In this document: positions 1-6,264 of the stretch, piece by piece | Layout of the letters: each line of letters begins with the position of its first letter | How positions within the stretch are numbered: position 1 is the first letter of the stretch | Assembly: GCA_028687395.1 (NCBI GenBank) | Contig: JAQUAE010000119.1 | Location: 1-6,264 of the forward strand | DNA: 6,264 bases | Direction: 5' to 3' | Source: Anaerolineales bacterium | Lineage (GTDB): Bacteria; Chloroflexota; Anaerolineae; Anaerolineales; UBA4823 | The notes under the pieces: generated by a model | Databases searched by the model: none | Seen by the model: the letters and a program-made list of their open reading frames with translations, nothing else | Told to the model about the DNA's origin: nothing | Program-made: the position numbers and the translations under genes

Positions 1-1195
1 CCTGGTTGGCCTGCACCCACTCGCGCACGCTTTCGCGGCTTTGCTTGGCAGTGCCGGGGCGCATCTCGTCCGGGTGGGCGCGGATGACGAAGAAGGTCTC
101 CGGATGGCTGCGTATGATCTCCAGCACTTCGCCCAACCAGTCGAACATGTGCTCGAAGAGCGTGTTGGCGTGAATCTGGCTGGTGTCGTAGATCACATTG
201 GTAAACACCGGCACGATCTGGCGAAATTGCGCTGCCTGCTGCAGGAAAGCGGCATCCAGCCCGGCCATTTCGGGCCAGAAGCGGATGCCTGCCATGGTGA
301 ACTGCCCTTTGAAACGCGCCTCCAGGTAGGCGTCCAGGCGCTGGTCTTGGGCGGGGGTGAGCTCGAACTCTTCCGGGATGTGGATGGGGTAGGTGGTGGC
401 TTCCCCAGCGGTGAAGAACGCTGAAAAGGGCCGGAAGCCGACCTCGTGGGTGATCACGCGCAGCCCGCGCTGGAGGGCAACCCAGCGCGCTGCCGCTTCA
501 GGGTACATGATGCCGTTGAAGATCACCGCGGTTTCAGCCTGGCTGCGCTCGAGCAGGCGGGAAAATTCTACCGCCACGTGGTAGGCGGAGTGCATGTACT
601 CGCGCAACAGGTAGCGGGTGGCTTCGTCGTTCGGCAGGTGGTGGCGACGCAGCGCCCAGCGGAGGGAGGGCAGCACCAGCTCACCCAGGCGTAGGCTCAC
701 CCCCTTCCCAACCTGCAGCGCCTCCAGGTGCGCACCGCTGACCTCGTACTGGCTCAACGCCGGCACATCCAAGCTGCTCAACTCGCGGCTGAGCTCGCTG
801 TATGCGCCGCGGCGGAAGGTGCTGCTCTGCGCGCCGCGGGTCAGGCGCTCGGATTGGGTGAAGCACTCCGCACAGGGTGGCGGGGCAGTGTAGTCCTGGC
901 GATTGGTGCCCAGCACGCAGTGGCTCATCCCCGCCTGGCACACGAAATGAATAACAGGCGCGCCCGCCAGCCGCAATCCCCAACCTGTCAGCAGCGTGAA
1001 GGCGGCGTTCTGGCTGAGCCCACCCAGGCGGGAGGAAACATTCATCATCACCACCGGTTTCGCTCCGGGGCGCGGCTGGCTGTGGGCAGCCACCTGGTCA
1101 GACAGCTTGCGCAGGCGAGCGTTGTGCTGCCACAGGGCAGCGCGCAAGCGCAGGCGTGCCTGCAGGTTCTTGGGTGGGCTGGGCCTGGCGTTCAC
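1..1195 (-). CDS. Capsule polysaccharide synthesis / glycosyltransferase-like protein (3' end outside window)
   Basis: An open frame of 398 codons runs from a GTG at 1195 to the left edge without a stop, in the same direction as its neighbours. I read it by hand. The N-terminus is basic and probably helical (residues 8-37). A Rossmann-like strand follows (VVMMNVSS, 48-55), then LLTGWGLRLAGAPVIHFVC to residue 86 and a cysteine group (Cys86, 93, 108, 111). The second half carries FNGIMYPEAA at 226-235, VITHEVGF at 247-254 and FFVIRAHPDEMRPG at 368-381. The NG...P...A, then THE-G, then R-HP-E pattern resembles GT-B-fold capsule-synthesis and Kdo-transferase-like families. I therefore expect transfer of a sugar or assembly of a surface polymer at the inner face of the membrane. 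No membrane segment is evident. The start is uncertain: no good ribosome binding site precedes the GTG, the frame is open further upstream, and an ATG pair at residues 50-51 would cut into the first strand. The gene begins 23 bases after the synthase stop, which suits translational coupling. Confidence 0.8.
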   Translation of the reverse strand, partial: MNARPSPPKNLQARLRLRAALWQHNARLRKLSDQVAAHSQPRPGAKPVVMMNVSSRLGGLSQNAAFTLLTGWGLRLAGAPVIHFVCQAGMSHCVLGTNRQDYTAPPPCAECFTQSERLTRGAQSSTFRRGAYSELSRELSSLDVPALSQYEVSGAHLEALQVGKGVSLRLGELVLPSLRWALRRHHLPNDEATRYLLREYMHSAYHVAVEFSRLLERSQAETAVIFNGIMYPEAAARWVALQRGLRVITHEVGFRPFSAFFTAGEATTYPIHIPEEFELTPAQDQRLDAYLEARFKGQFTMAGIRFWPEMAGLDAAFLQQAAQFRQIVPVFTNVIYDTSQIHANTLFEHMFDWLGEVLEIIRSHPETFFVIRAHPDEMRPGTAKQSRESVREWVQANQ

Positions 1196-1218
1196 AGGCG
1201 GCTCAGCGCTGGCGACGC

Positions 1219-3114
1219 TTATGCCTGGCTCCCCTCTTGGGCGGCAAAGTAAGCCTGCGACAGCCTCTGGATGGCGATGGCGAACCCTTCGCCCTGGCGC
1301 TGGTGGCCGCGCCAGATCTCGGTGATCATCGTCCCCCGGTAGCTGCCAATGACTTTGAAGAAGTGCACCCAGTCGATCGTCCCTTCACCGACTTGCAGCC
1401 CCTCGCCATCCAACCCGGAGGCGTCCGAGAGGTGCAGGTGCCCGATGTAGGGCAGCAGGATTTTCACCTGCTCGTAGAAGTCCTGGTGCGCCCAGTTGCA
1501 GTAAAGCTTGGAGTGGGAGGTGTCGAAGCACATGTTCAACCCGAGCGGGACGATGAAGTCGCGAATCTCCGCCGAGTCCATGAAGGCGTTGGTCAGCCAC
1601 TGCCCACCGAAATACCAGGGGTGCGGGGGCAGGTTCTCCAGGAGCAGCTCCACCCCGGCGTAATCCAGCACTTCCACCGAGCGGCGCAGGTTGTCGTACA
1701 GCGCTTGGCGCTCGCGGATGGGGTGGTCCAGGCTCATCGCTCCGGGATGGACGACCACCTTGGGCATCCCGACGAAGTGAGGCGCCATCTCGCGGGTCAG
1801 GTCGATGGCCTTCTGGATCAGGGCGATGGAGTCCAGACGCTGGCGCTCGTCGAAGGCGCACAGGTCGACCAGCGTGCGCTCGAAGAATTCCGGTGCGTGC
1901 GTGACCAGCTTGAAGTCGTGGCTGCCGCCCGGGTAATGTTCGTCCAGGTCCTGGTCGGTGAAGTGGTACTCGAGCATGCGCGGCCTGAGCCACATCAGCT
2001 CGTCGCTATCCCGAAAGCGCACGGTGAAGCCGTATTCCATGGGCAGCACGTGGGTGAAATCCAGGTCGAGCTTGATACCCAGGTCGCTGTCCAGGAAGGG
2101 CTCGTCGGTCTCGATTATCCTCTCGGCGGTCTTGCCGAGCAGGTGTTCGTAGAACTGAGGCGAGAGCCCCAGGGCAGGGCCTTTGACGGCGACCAGTTCA
2201 GCCGTGATCTGGGTTCCTGGCTCAATCCTGCGCGAGGCGACTAGGCTCTTGCCCAGCACCTCGCGGTTGAGTATCTCACCGCGCGAGAAGAACTTCTCCT
2301 CGCCAGTGCCGAGCGCCTCCGCCACCTGGCGGATATCGCGCACCATCTTCTTGAACCCCTGCGGCTCCAGGCTGGCGGCGTGGTCGGGGCCATCCATGGT
2401 GCGGTCCAGGGTCAGGTGGCGTTCGATGATGCTCGCCCCCAACGCCGAAGCGACGGTGGAGATAGCAATGCCCCGCTCGTGCCCGGAGTAACCCACGGGG
2501 ACATCGAATTTGCGCAACTGCTCCATGAAGCGCAGGTTGATGTCCTCGAAAGCCGCTGGATAGGTGCTGTTGCAGTGCAGCAGGGCAAAGCTCGCCTGGT
2601 GTTCCTTCAGAAAGTGCACAGTAAACTCTACTTCGTCCATGCGCGACATCCCTGTGGAGAGGATGAGCGGTTTGCCCTTCGTGACCAGGTGGTCGAGCAG
2701 GGGCAGGTTGGTCAGGTCGGCCGAGGCCACCTTGTACGCCGGCACGCTCAGGCTATCCAGGAAATCGGCGCTCTCTTTATCGAAAGCCGAACACAAGAAG
2801 GTGATGCCCACCTTGCGGCAGTGCTCCACGATCTCGTAATAATCGCGCTCGGGCAGCTCCACCTGCTGCAGGATGGGCAGCAGGTAGCGCAAGGTCTTTT
2901 CGCCGGCGTTGGCGTTCTCCAGGTATTTCTTGCCGTACAGTGCGTCCAGCTTGCGTTTCTGGAACTTGACCGCGTCCGCGCCGGCGTCCTTGGCGATGTC
3001 GATCAGCTCCAGGGCGAGGGCCAGGATACCGTTGTGGTTCACCCCGATTTCCGCAATCACGTAGGTGGGTTGCCCATCGCCAACCAGGCGGTCGCCTATT
3101 TTGATTACAGGCAT
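1219..3114 (-). CDS. neuB: Nonulosonic acid synthase (NeuB family) fused to a C-terminal TIM-barrel sugar isomerase-like domain
   Basis: The 631-residue protein has three parts. Residues 1-270 are the PEP-dependent condensing barrel: AEIGVNHNG at 21-29, VKFQ at 49-52, GYSGHERG at 208-215 and ERHLTLDR at 231-238. His212 and His233 match the metal-binding histidines of meningococcal NeuB by eye. VNHNG, rather than the S/ANHNG of PseI, favours a neuraminate- or legionaminate-type product. Residues about 285-345 form the SAF (antifreeze-like) domain, which normally ends NeuB near 350 residues. Residues about 355-625 are an extra xylose-isomerase/AP-endonuclease-like TIM barrel: LEYHF 381-385, VVVHPGA 453-459, LLLENLPP 490-497, FDTSH 530-534, HLHLSD 559-564, GEGTIDW 576-582 and TEIW 598-601. 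Its likely metal ligands are Glu493, Asp531, His534, a His at 559/561 and Glu599. The frame runs unbroken through all parts, so this is a genuine fusion. A strong GGAGG lies 5 bases before the ATG. The role of the added domain is unknown; epimerisation or isomerisation of a precursor or product is the simplest guess. Confidence 0.93.
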   Translation of the reverse strand: MPVIKIGDRLVGDGQPTYVIAEIGVNHNGILALALELIDIAKDAGADAVKFQKRKLDALYGKKYLENANAGEKTLRYLLPILQQVELPERDYYEIVEHCRKVGITFLCSAFDKESADFLDSLSVPAYKVASADLTNLPLLDHLVTKGKPLILSTGMSRMDEVEFTVHFLKEHQASFALLHCNSTYPAAFEDINLRFMEQLRKFDVPVGYSGHERGIAISTVASALGASIIERHLTLDRTMDGPDHAASLEPQGFKKMVRDIRQVAEALGTGEEKFFSRGEILNREVLGKSLVASRRIEPGTQITAELVAVKGPALGLSPQFYEHLLGKTAERIIETDEPFLDSDLGIKLDLDFTHVLPMEYGFTVRFRDSDELMWLRPRMLEYHFTDQDLDEHYPGGSHDFKLVTHAPEFFERTLVDLCAFDERQRLDSIALIQKAIDLTREMAPHFVGMPKVVVHPGAMSLDHPIRERQALYDNLRRSVEVLDYAGVELLLENLPPHPWYFGGQWLTNAFMDSAEIRDFIVPLGLNMCFDTSHSKLYCNWAHQDFYEQVKILLPYIGHLHLSDASGLDGEGLQVGEGTIDWVHFFKVIGSYRGTMITEIWRGHQRQGEGFAIAIQRLSQAYFAAQEGSQA

Positions 3115-3119
3115 GCTTT

Positions 3120-3124
3120 CCTCC
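3120..3124 (-). promoter_or_regulatory. Strong ribosome binding site of the synthase gene
   Basis: GGAGG on the coding strand lies 5 bases before the ATG at 3114. It is the best Shine-Dalgarno match in the window and fixes the synthase start. It is also the only downstream gene here with a strong site of its own, just after a hairpin, which suggests independent initiation. Confidence 0.8.
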
Positions 3125-3127
3125 GCT

Positions 3128-3149
3128 TGCGCGCCTGGGGAGGCGCGCA
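3128..3149 (-). other. GC-rich perfect hairpin between cytidylyltransferase and synthase genes
   Basis: In the 37-base gap, GCGCGCCT (3129-3136) is exactly complementary to AGGCGCGC (3141-3148), and 3128/3149 add a T-A pair, giving a nine-pair stem around a four-base loop. In the transcript the loop is CCCC. It starts two bases after the stop codon of the upstream gene and ends three bases before the GGAGG of the synthase. No run of U follows, so it does not look like an intrinsic terminator. It may act as an mRNA stability or processing element, or tune synthase translation. Confidence 0.6.
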
Positions 3150-3151
3150 GT

Positions 3152-3901
3152 TTACATCTTCCTTACCTGGAACCCCAGGTCGTCCCAGGTGATTTCACCG
3201 CTCTCCAGGAGCCGTTCGGCCCTGCGCCAGTCGTCCGCCGAATCGATGTCGATCCAATCACCTGCCGGGATCACCAGCGGTAGGATGCGCTCCCCGGTCA
3301 TCGAGCCTTTCTCCAGGATCGTCTCCGCCCAGGCAGCGTCCACGTAGCCGGTTTGCCAGTAGACTTCGGGCAGGAGCTGGCGGGGCATGTTGTAGGGCTC
3401 GGGGGAGGCCGTATCCAGCAACGGGCGCATGAAGCCATCCGATTGGATGTGCCACATCTTGAAGGGATTTTGAAAAGGCACGCACACTGTGCGTACCGAG
3501 TCTGCCTCCGGTCGCTTCACCAGGCGCTGCACGGCAGCGTCGATGTGCATCACGCGGCGCAGCGGGGAGGTGGGGCGCAGTTGTACCACGACCTCGGTCT
3601 GGTAGCCCTCCTGCTCCGCCAGCCATTGCAAGGTGTGTTGAAAAACGGGCAGGTCGGGCGTGCCGTCCTGGGAGATCTCGGCCGGGCGCAGGAAGGGCGT
3701 CTCTGCCCCGTATTGCCTGGCAATCCCGGCGATCTCCTCGTCGTCGGTGGAGACCACCACGCGGGTCACCGTCTCGGCGGCTTGCGCCGCGGCGATGCTG
3801 TAGGCGATGAGTGGAAAGCCTGCAAAGGAGCGGATGTTCTTGCGCGGGATGCTCTTGGACCCGCCGCGCGCCGGGATCAACGCCAGCACCTCGCTCACCA
3901 C
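3152..3901 (-). CDS. neuA: CMP-nonulosonic acid cytidylyltransferase (NeuA/PtmB type)
   Basis: This enzyme activates a sialic-acid-like sugar with CTP, giving the CMP-sugar used by glycosyltransferases and releasing pyrophosphate. The protein has 249 residues. Family hallmarks are the nucleotide-binding IPARGGSKSIPRKN at 9-22 (Ser17 where Gly is commoner), VVSTDDEEIA at 49-58, QLRPTSPLR at 107-115, and the metal-binding WIDIDSADD at 216-224. It is slightly longer than many bacterial NeuA proteins (about 220-235) because of a short C-terminal extension after residue 230. The start is GTG at 3901, with GGGGG at 3911-3915 and a 9-base spacer. A second GTG follows at once (3898) but lies further from that site. 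The gene overlaps the SDR gene by 7 bases and is followed, after 37 bases, by the synthase that would make its substrate. The sequence alone does not decide whether that substrate is neuraminic, legionaminic, KDN or another nonulosonic acid; PtmA-like and non-PseI-like neighbours slightly favour a legionaminic-type sugar. Confidence 0.93.
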   Translation of the reverse strand: MVSEVLALIPARGGSKSIPRKNIRSFAGFPLIAYSIAAAQAAETVTRVVVSTDDEEIAGIARQYGAETPFLRPAEISQDGTPDLPVFQHTLQWLAEQEGYQTEVVVQLRPTSPLRRVMHIDAAVQRLVKRPEADSVRTVCVPFQNPFKMWHIQSDGFMRPLLDTASPEPYNMPRQLLPEVYWQTGYVDAAWAETILEKGSMTGERILPLVIPAGDWIDIDSADDWRRAERLLESGEITWDDLGFQVRKM

Positions 3902-4713
3902 GCCGACCAGCCCCCATCTACGACCAAGTTTGCCCCAGTCATGTACGCCGATGCATCGGAAGCCAGGAAGAGCAAGGCGCCGTTCATGTCGTCTTTGTAA
4001 GCCATGCGTCCCAGCATGGTCCGCGCCGAGTAAACCTGCACGAAATCCTCGTCGTGCCCGTTGTACACTCCGCCGGGCGAGATGGCGTTAACGCGGATGT
4101 TCTTGCCGGCGTAATAAGCCGCCAGGTAGGTTGTCAGGCCGAGCACAGCCGTCTTGGTCACCGGGTAATAGACCGGTTTGTACTGCGGGAGTTCCGCGCC
4201 GCGCTGGTACAGTCTCTGATCAGGCGCCGTGATCCCGTAGATGGACGACAGGTTGATGATGGCACCCTTGCCCTGCGCCAGCATCGGGCATACCGCTGCC
4301 TGGCAGCATAGGAAGGCACCGGTCAGGTTGACCGCCAGCGCCTGGTTCCAGGCCTCCAGCGGGTAATCCTCGAAGGAGTTGGTGTGACCGCCATGCTGCG
4401 GATCGAACTTGGGGTCGACCACAGCAGCGTTCACAAGGATGTCCAACCTTTGGTACGCCTCCAGCGTCGCTGCCACCATGCGCGCCACGGACTCCGGCAA
4501 AGAGACGTCCACGCCCAGCGCCAGGCAGCTCAAGCCGTCCTGGCTCAGGGCGCCTGCCAGGGCTTCCGCAGCCGGCTGGTCGATATCGGCGACCACCACG
4601 CTGGCGCCGGCTGCGGCAAGCGTGCGGCAGAACTCCGCGCCCAACAGTCCGGCGCCGCCGGTGATGACGGCCACGCGGCCGTCCAGGCGAAACAGCTCAG
4701 GTAATTCGTTCAT
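3895..4713 (-). CDS. Short-chain dehydrogenase/reductase, PtmA-like
   Basis: This 272-residue protein is a classical SDR oxidoreductase, probably acting in the cytoplasm on a sugar or sugar precursor. Visible motifs are the nucleotide-binding TGGAGLLG at 18-25, Asp43 at the end of the second strand (suggesting NAD(H) rather than NADP(H)), NAA at 95-97, Asn129, NLSS at 154-157 and the catalytic YxxxK at Tyr183-Lys187. The C-terminal part has ISPGGVYNG at 211-219 and VVDGGWS at 264-270. The Ser-to-Tyr distance, about 26 residues, is roughly twice the classical spacing. The NLSSIYG segment, the long insert after it and the ISPGG segment recall PtmA of Campylobacter flagellin-glycan loci, where ptmA lies beside the cytidylyltransferase ptmB. 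That likeness is from memory. The ATG start has a good ribosome binding site (GAGGG, 6-base spacer). The stop codon lies inside the start of the cytidylyltransferase gene, which implies coupled translation. The fold is certain; substrate and pathway step are inferred from context. Confidence 0.9.
   Translation of the reverse strand: MNELPELFRLDGRVAVITGGAGLLGAEFCRTLAAAGASVVVADIDQPAAEALAGALSQDGLSCLALGVDVSLPESVARMVAATLEAYQRLDILVNAAVVDPKFDPQHGGHTNSFEDYPLEAWNQALAVNLTGAFLCCQAAVCPMLAQGKGAIINLSSIYGITAPDQRLYQRGAELPQYKPVYYPVTKTAVLGLTTYLAAYYAGKNIRVNAISPGGVYNGHDEDFVQVYSARTMLGRMAYKDDMNGALLFLASDASAYMTGANLVVDGGWSAW
3911..3915 (-). promoter_or_regulatory. Probable ribosome binding site of the cytidylyltransferase gene
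   Basis: GGGGG on the coding strand lies inside the last codons of the SDR gene, 9 bases before the GTG at 3901. It favours that GTG over the adjacent one at 3898, which would be 12 bases away. It is weaker than a true GGAGG, so coupling to translation of the SDR gene is likely to matter. Confidence 0.45.
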
Positions 4714-4793
4714 ATCACGCCCTCGACGCCTGCTTCCTTGAAGGGGTGTTCATGCCGAGAAGTGTCGGTCGGCTCATGTCACAGAGCAGGTTC
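4714..4793 (-). other. 80-base gap between sat-cysC and the SDR gene
   Basis: This is the longest non-coding stretch in the window. It contains the SDR ribosome binding site and only weak inverted repeats (stems of about four pairs). I see no terminator with a U-run and no convincing -35/-10 pair, so read-through from sat-cysC is expected. A promoter of an unfamiliar type cannot be excluded by eye. Confidence 0.5.
4720..4724 (-). promoter_or_regulatory. Ribosome binding site of the PtmA-like SDR gene
   Basis: GAGGG on the coding strand stands 6 bases before the ATG at 4713 and supports that start over any alternative. Confidence 0.65.
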
Positions 4794-6264
4794 CTAAGCG
4801 GCCGCCGGCGCCCCGGCCTCCACGGCTTCCTCTTGCTGCTGGTGGTTGTTCTTGTAGCCATCCGGCTGGATGAAGCCGCGCTCTTCCAGGAATGCGATGA
4901 TCTTACGGGCGTTTTCCTCTGCGCTGTACTTCACCGTGTCCAGGGTGAGCTCCGGGTTGACCGGTGGTTCATAGGGATCGTCCACACCCGTGAAGCCGGT
5001 GATCTGCCCGCGGCGCGCCCGGGCGTACAGGCCTTTGACATCTCGCCCCTCGCACACTTCGATGGGGGTGTCGACGAAGACCTCCAGGAAGCGCTCCTCG
5101 CCGACCATCTTGCGCACCTCGTTGCGCGTGGCACGGTAGGGGCTGATGGCGGCGCAGATGACCGCTCCACCGTGGCGGGCGATTTCGCCAGCCACGAAGC
5201 CGATGCGCAGAATGTTAGTGTCGCGGTCCTCGCGGGAGAAGCCCAACCCTTTGGATAGGTGGGTGCGCACCACGTCGCCATCCAGCAGGGTGATCTGGCG
5301 GCCGCGCTCGAGCAGCAGCGAGGTGAGTACCTCGGCCGTGGTCGACTTGCCCGACCCGCTCAGGCCGGTGAACCAGATGCAGAAGCCTTGCTTGTAACGC
5401 GGCGGGTACATCTGCTGCAGGATCTCGGCCGTCTCCTTGCGCGTGAACCATTCGGGCAGGGAGCGCCCCTTGGCCAGGTAATCCTCGCGCACCTGCGTCC
5501 CGGAAATCGAATAAATCTTGGCACCTTCGGGGACTTTAGGCCCCTCTTCGTAGCGCTCTTCTTCAGCCAGGTAGACCAGCTCGCGGAAGGGAATTGGGTG
5601 CACGCCGATCTCCTCGGCGTACTGCTCCAGCATGGCCTGGGCCTCGTACGGGCCATAGAAAGGCTTCCCGTGACTGTCGTTGCCCGGCCCGGCGTGGTCG
5701 CGCCCAATGATGAAGTAATTCGCGCCGTGATTGCGGCGGATGATGGCGTGCCAGATGGCCTCACGCGGCCCTGCCATGCGCATGGCCAGCGGCAGCAGGC
5801 TGAGCAAGGTGCGGCTGGAATCGTAATAGTTCTCGACCAGGGAGCGGTAAACGCGCACCCGCGTATAGTGATCCACGTCACCCGGCTTGGTCATGCCCAC
5901 CACGGGATGGATCAGCAGGCTGCCGTTCACTTCCTCGGCGGCGCGCTTGGTCAGTTCCTCGTGGATGCGGTGCATCGGGTTGCGCGTCTGGAAAGCAACT
6001 ACGTTGGCGTTGCCGGTCTTGGTCAGCAGGGCGCGCACCTGGGCGGGCGTGCGGCGCAGTTCGAGGAAATCGAAATAGCGCGGCAAGTTGATCACCTTCA
6101 GCGCCCCGCTCACGTACACCTTGCCCCAGCTCACCATTTCGGAGATCAGCGGGTGGCGCGGGTCGGTGGTGCCCAGCACCAGCCGGGCTTCCCGTTGGGG
6201 GTCCCAGTGGACCACCTCTTCGATTTCCATGATCGCCAGGGTGTTGTTGCGGGCGTCGCACAGG
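4794..6264 (-). CDS. sat-cysC: Bifunctional sulfate adenylyltransferase / adenylylsulfate kinase (5' end outside window)
   Basis: The enzyme makes adenylylsulfate (APS) from sulfate and ATP, then phosphorylates it to PAPS, the donor for sulfotransferases and for some sulfate-reduction routes; it is cytoplasmic. The frame stays open upstream of the ATG at 6230, reading LCDARNNTLAI into the window edge, so that ATG is internal. Roughly 95-100 N-terminal residues should be missing, judged from usual ATP sulfurylase length. Numbering from the ATG at 6230 (478 residues): sulfurylase motifs QTRNPMHRIH at 81-90, GRDHAG at 176-181 and SGTQVR at 243-248. The APS kinase follows, with an intact P-loop GLSGSGKST at 289-297, DGD at 317-319, ISPYR at 362-366, CEGRD at 393-397 and FTGVDDPYE at 413-421. 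The intact P-loop argues for a working kinase rather than the degenerate regulatory domain of fungal sulfurylases. Sulfurylase-first order matches Aquifex-type bacterial enzymes and is opposite to animal PAPSS. A low-complexity Q/E/A tail ends the protein. It precedes the sugar genes by 80 bases. Confidence 0.96.
   Translation of the reverse strand, partial: LCDARNNTLAIMEIEEVVHWDPQREARLVLGTTDPRHPLISEMVSWGKVYVSGALKVINLPRYFDFLELRRTPAQVRALLTKTGNANVVAFQTRNPMHRIHEELTKRAAEEVNGSLLIHPVVGMTKPGDVDHYTRVRVYRSLVENYYDSSRTLLSLLPLAMRMAGPREAIWHAIIRRNHGANYFIIGRDHAGPGNDSHGKPFYGPYEAQAMLEQYAEEIGVHPIPFRELVYLAEEERYEEGPKVPEGAKIYSISGTQVREDYLAKGRSLPEWFTRKETAEILQQMYPPRYKQGFCIWFTGLSGSGKSTTAEVLTSLLLERGRQITLLDGDVVRTHLSKGLGFSREDRDTNILRIGFVAGEIARHGGAVICAAISPYRATRNEVRKMVGEERFLEVFVDTPIEVCEGRDVKGLYARARRGQITGFTGVDDPYEPPVNPELTLDTVKYSAEENARKIIAFLEERGFIQPDGYKNNHQQQEEAVEAGAPAAA

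Noticed and set aside
681..983. Minus-strand open frame of 100 codons within the capsule-type gene
   Set aside because: It lies in a different frame from the 398-codon open frame that covers the same DNA and carries the capsule-family motifs; its own translation is arginine/proline-rich shadow.
1..1252. Several plus-strand open frames (41-424, 728-1252 and others) that might fill the left end
   Set aside because: They overlap one another and the better-supported minus-strand frame, and none shows a domain.
1156..2244. Long plus-strand open frame of 362 codons opposite the synthase gene
   Set aside because: It is fully antisense to the well-conserved NeuB/TIM coding sequence, its translation shows no recognisable domain, and GC-rich genes often leave open antisense frames.
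3128..3149. Intrinsic transcription terminator
   Set aside because: The stem is strong but no U-rich tract follows; the next bases are the synthase ribosome binding site.
2380..3192. Plus-strand open frame of 270 codons opposite the NeuB domain
   Set aside because: It is antisense to the motif-rich synthase domain and its translation (rich in Q, V, G, H) matches nothing I recognise.
4715..4777. Possible 20-codon leader peptide (ATG at 4777) ending just before the SDR start
   Set aside because: It has no ribosome binding site of note, no run of regulatory codons and no attenuator structure after it; it is too short to support.
6228..6230. ATG at 6230 as the true start of sat-cysC
   Set aside because: The frame continues upstream with sulfurylase-like residues to the edge, and starting here would remove about a quarter of the sulfurylase domain.
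1..6264. CRISPR arrays, tRNA or rRNA genes, insertion sequences, attachment sites
   Set aside because: I saw no spaced direct repeats, no tRNA-like cloverleaf, no transposase motif and no terminal inverted repeats; nearly all bases are accounted for by the five genes.

Overview
The window is a compact, one-directional gene block. Five reading frames all lie on the minus strand and are read from the right edge to the left edge. Gaps are short (80, 37 and 23 bases, and one 7-base overlap), and no convincing plus-strand gene is present. This looks like the inside of one operon for making a surface glycan that carries a nonulosonic (sialic-acid-like) sugar. The promoter and the first part of the operon lie beyond the right edge; the end lies beyond the left edge.

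In transcription order: (1) 6264-4794, a bifunctional ATP sulfurylase / APS kinase lacking its N-terminus because of the window edge, which makes the sulfate donor PAPS; (2) 4713-3895, a short-chain dehydrogenase resembling PtmA-type proteins of flagellin-glycan loci; (3) 3901-3152, a CMP-nonulosonate cytidylyltransferase (NeuA/PtmB type); (4) 3114-1219, a nonulosonic acid synthase (NeuB type) fused in frame to a C-terminal sugar-isomerase-like TIM barrel; (5) 1195-1, a capsule-synthesis or glycosyltransferase-like protein cut by the left edge.

Taken together, genes 2-4 would supply, condense (PEP-dependent) and CMP-activate a nonulosonic acid. Gene 5 could build or transfer the glycan. Gene 1 could provide PAPS to sulfate it. 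No NeuC/LegG-type hydrolysing epimerase, aminotransferase, acetyltransferase, sulfotransferase or exporter lies inside the window, so these would have to be encoded elsewhere.

The DNA is GC-rich by eye and uses GTG starts for two genes. The Sat-CysC domain order, the synthase-TIM fusion and the style of the capsule protein remind me of Chloroflexota (Anaerolineae-like) genomes. That is an impression from memory, not a proven assignment. The most unusual items are the synthase-TIM fusion, the PAPS enzyme at the head of a nonulosonate block, a four-cysteine cluster in the capsule protein, and a perfect GC hairpin just ahead of the synthase ribosome binding site.
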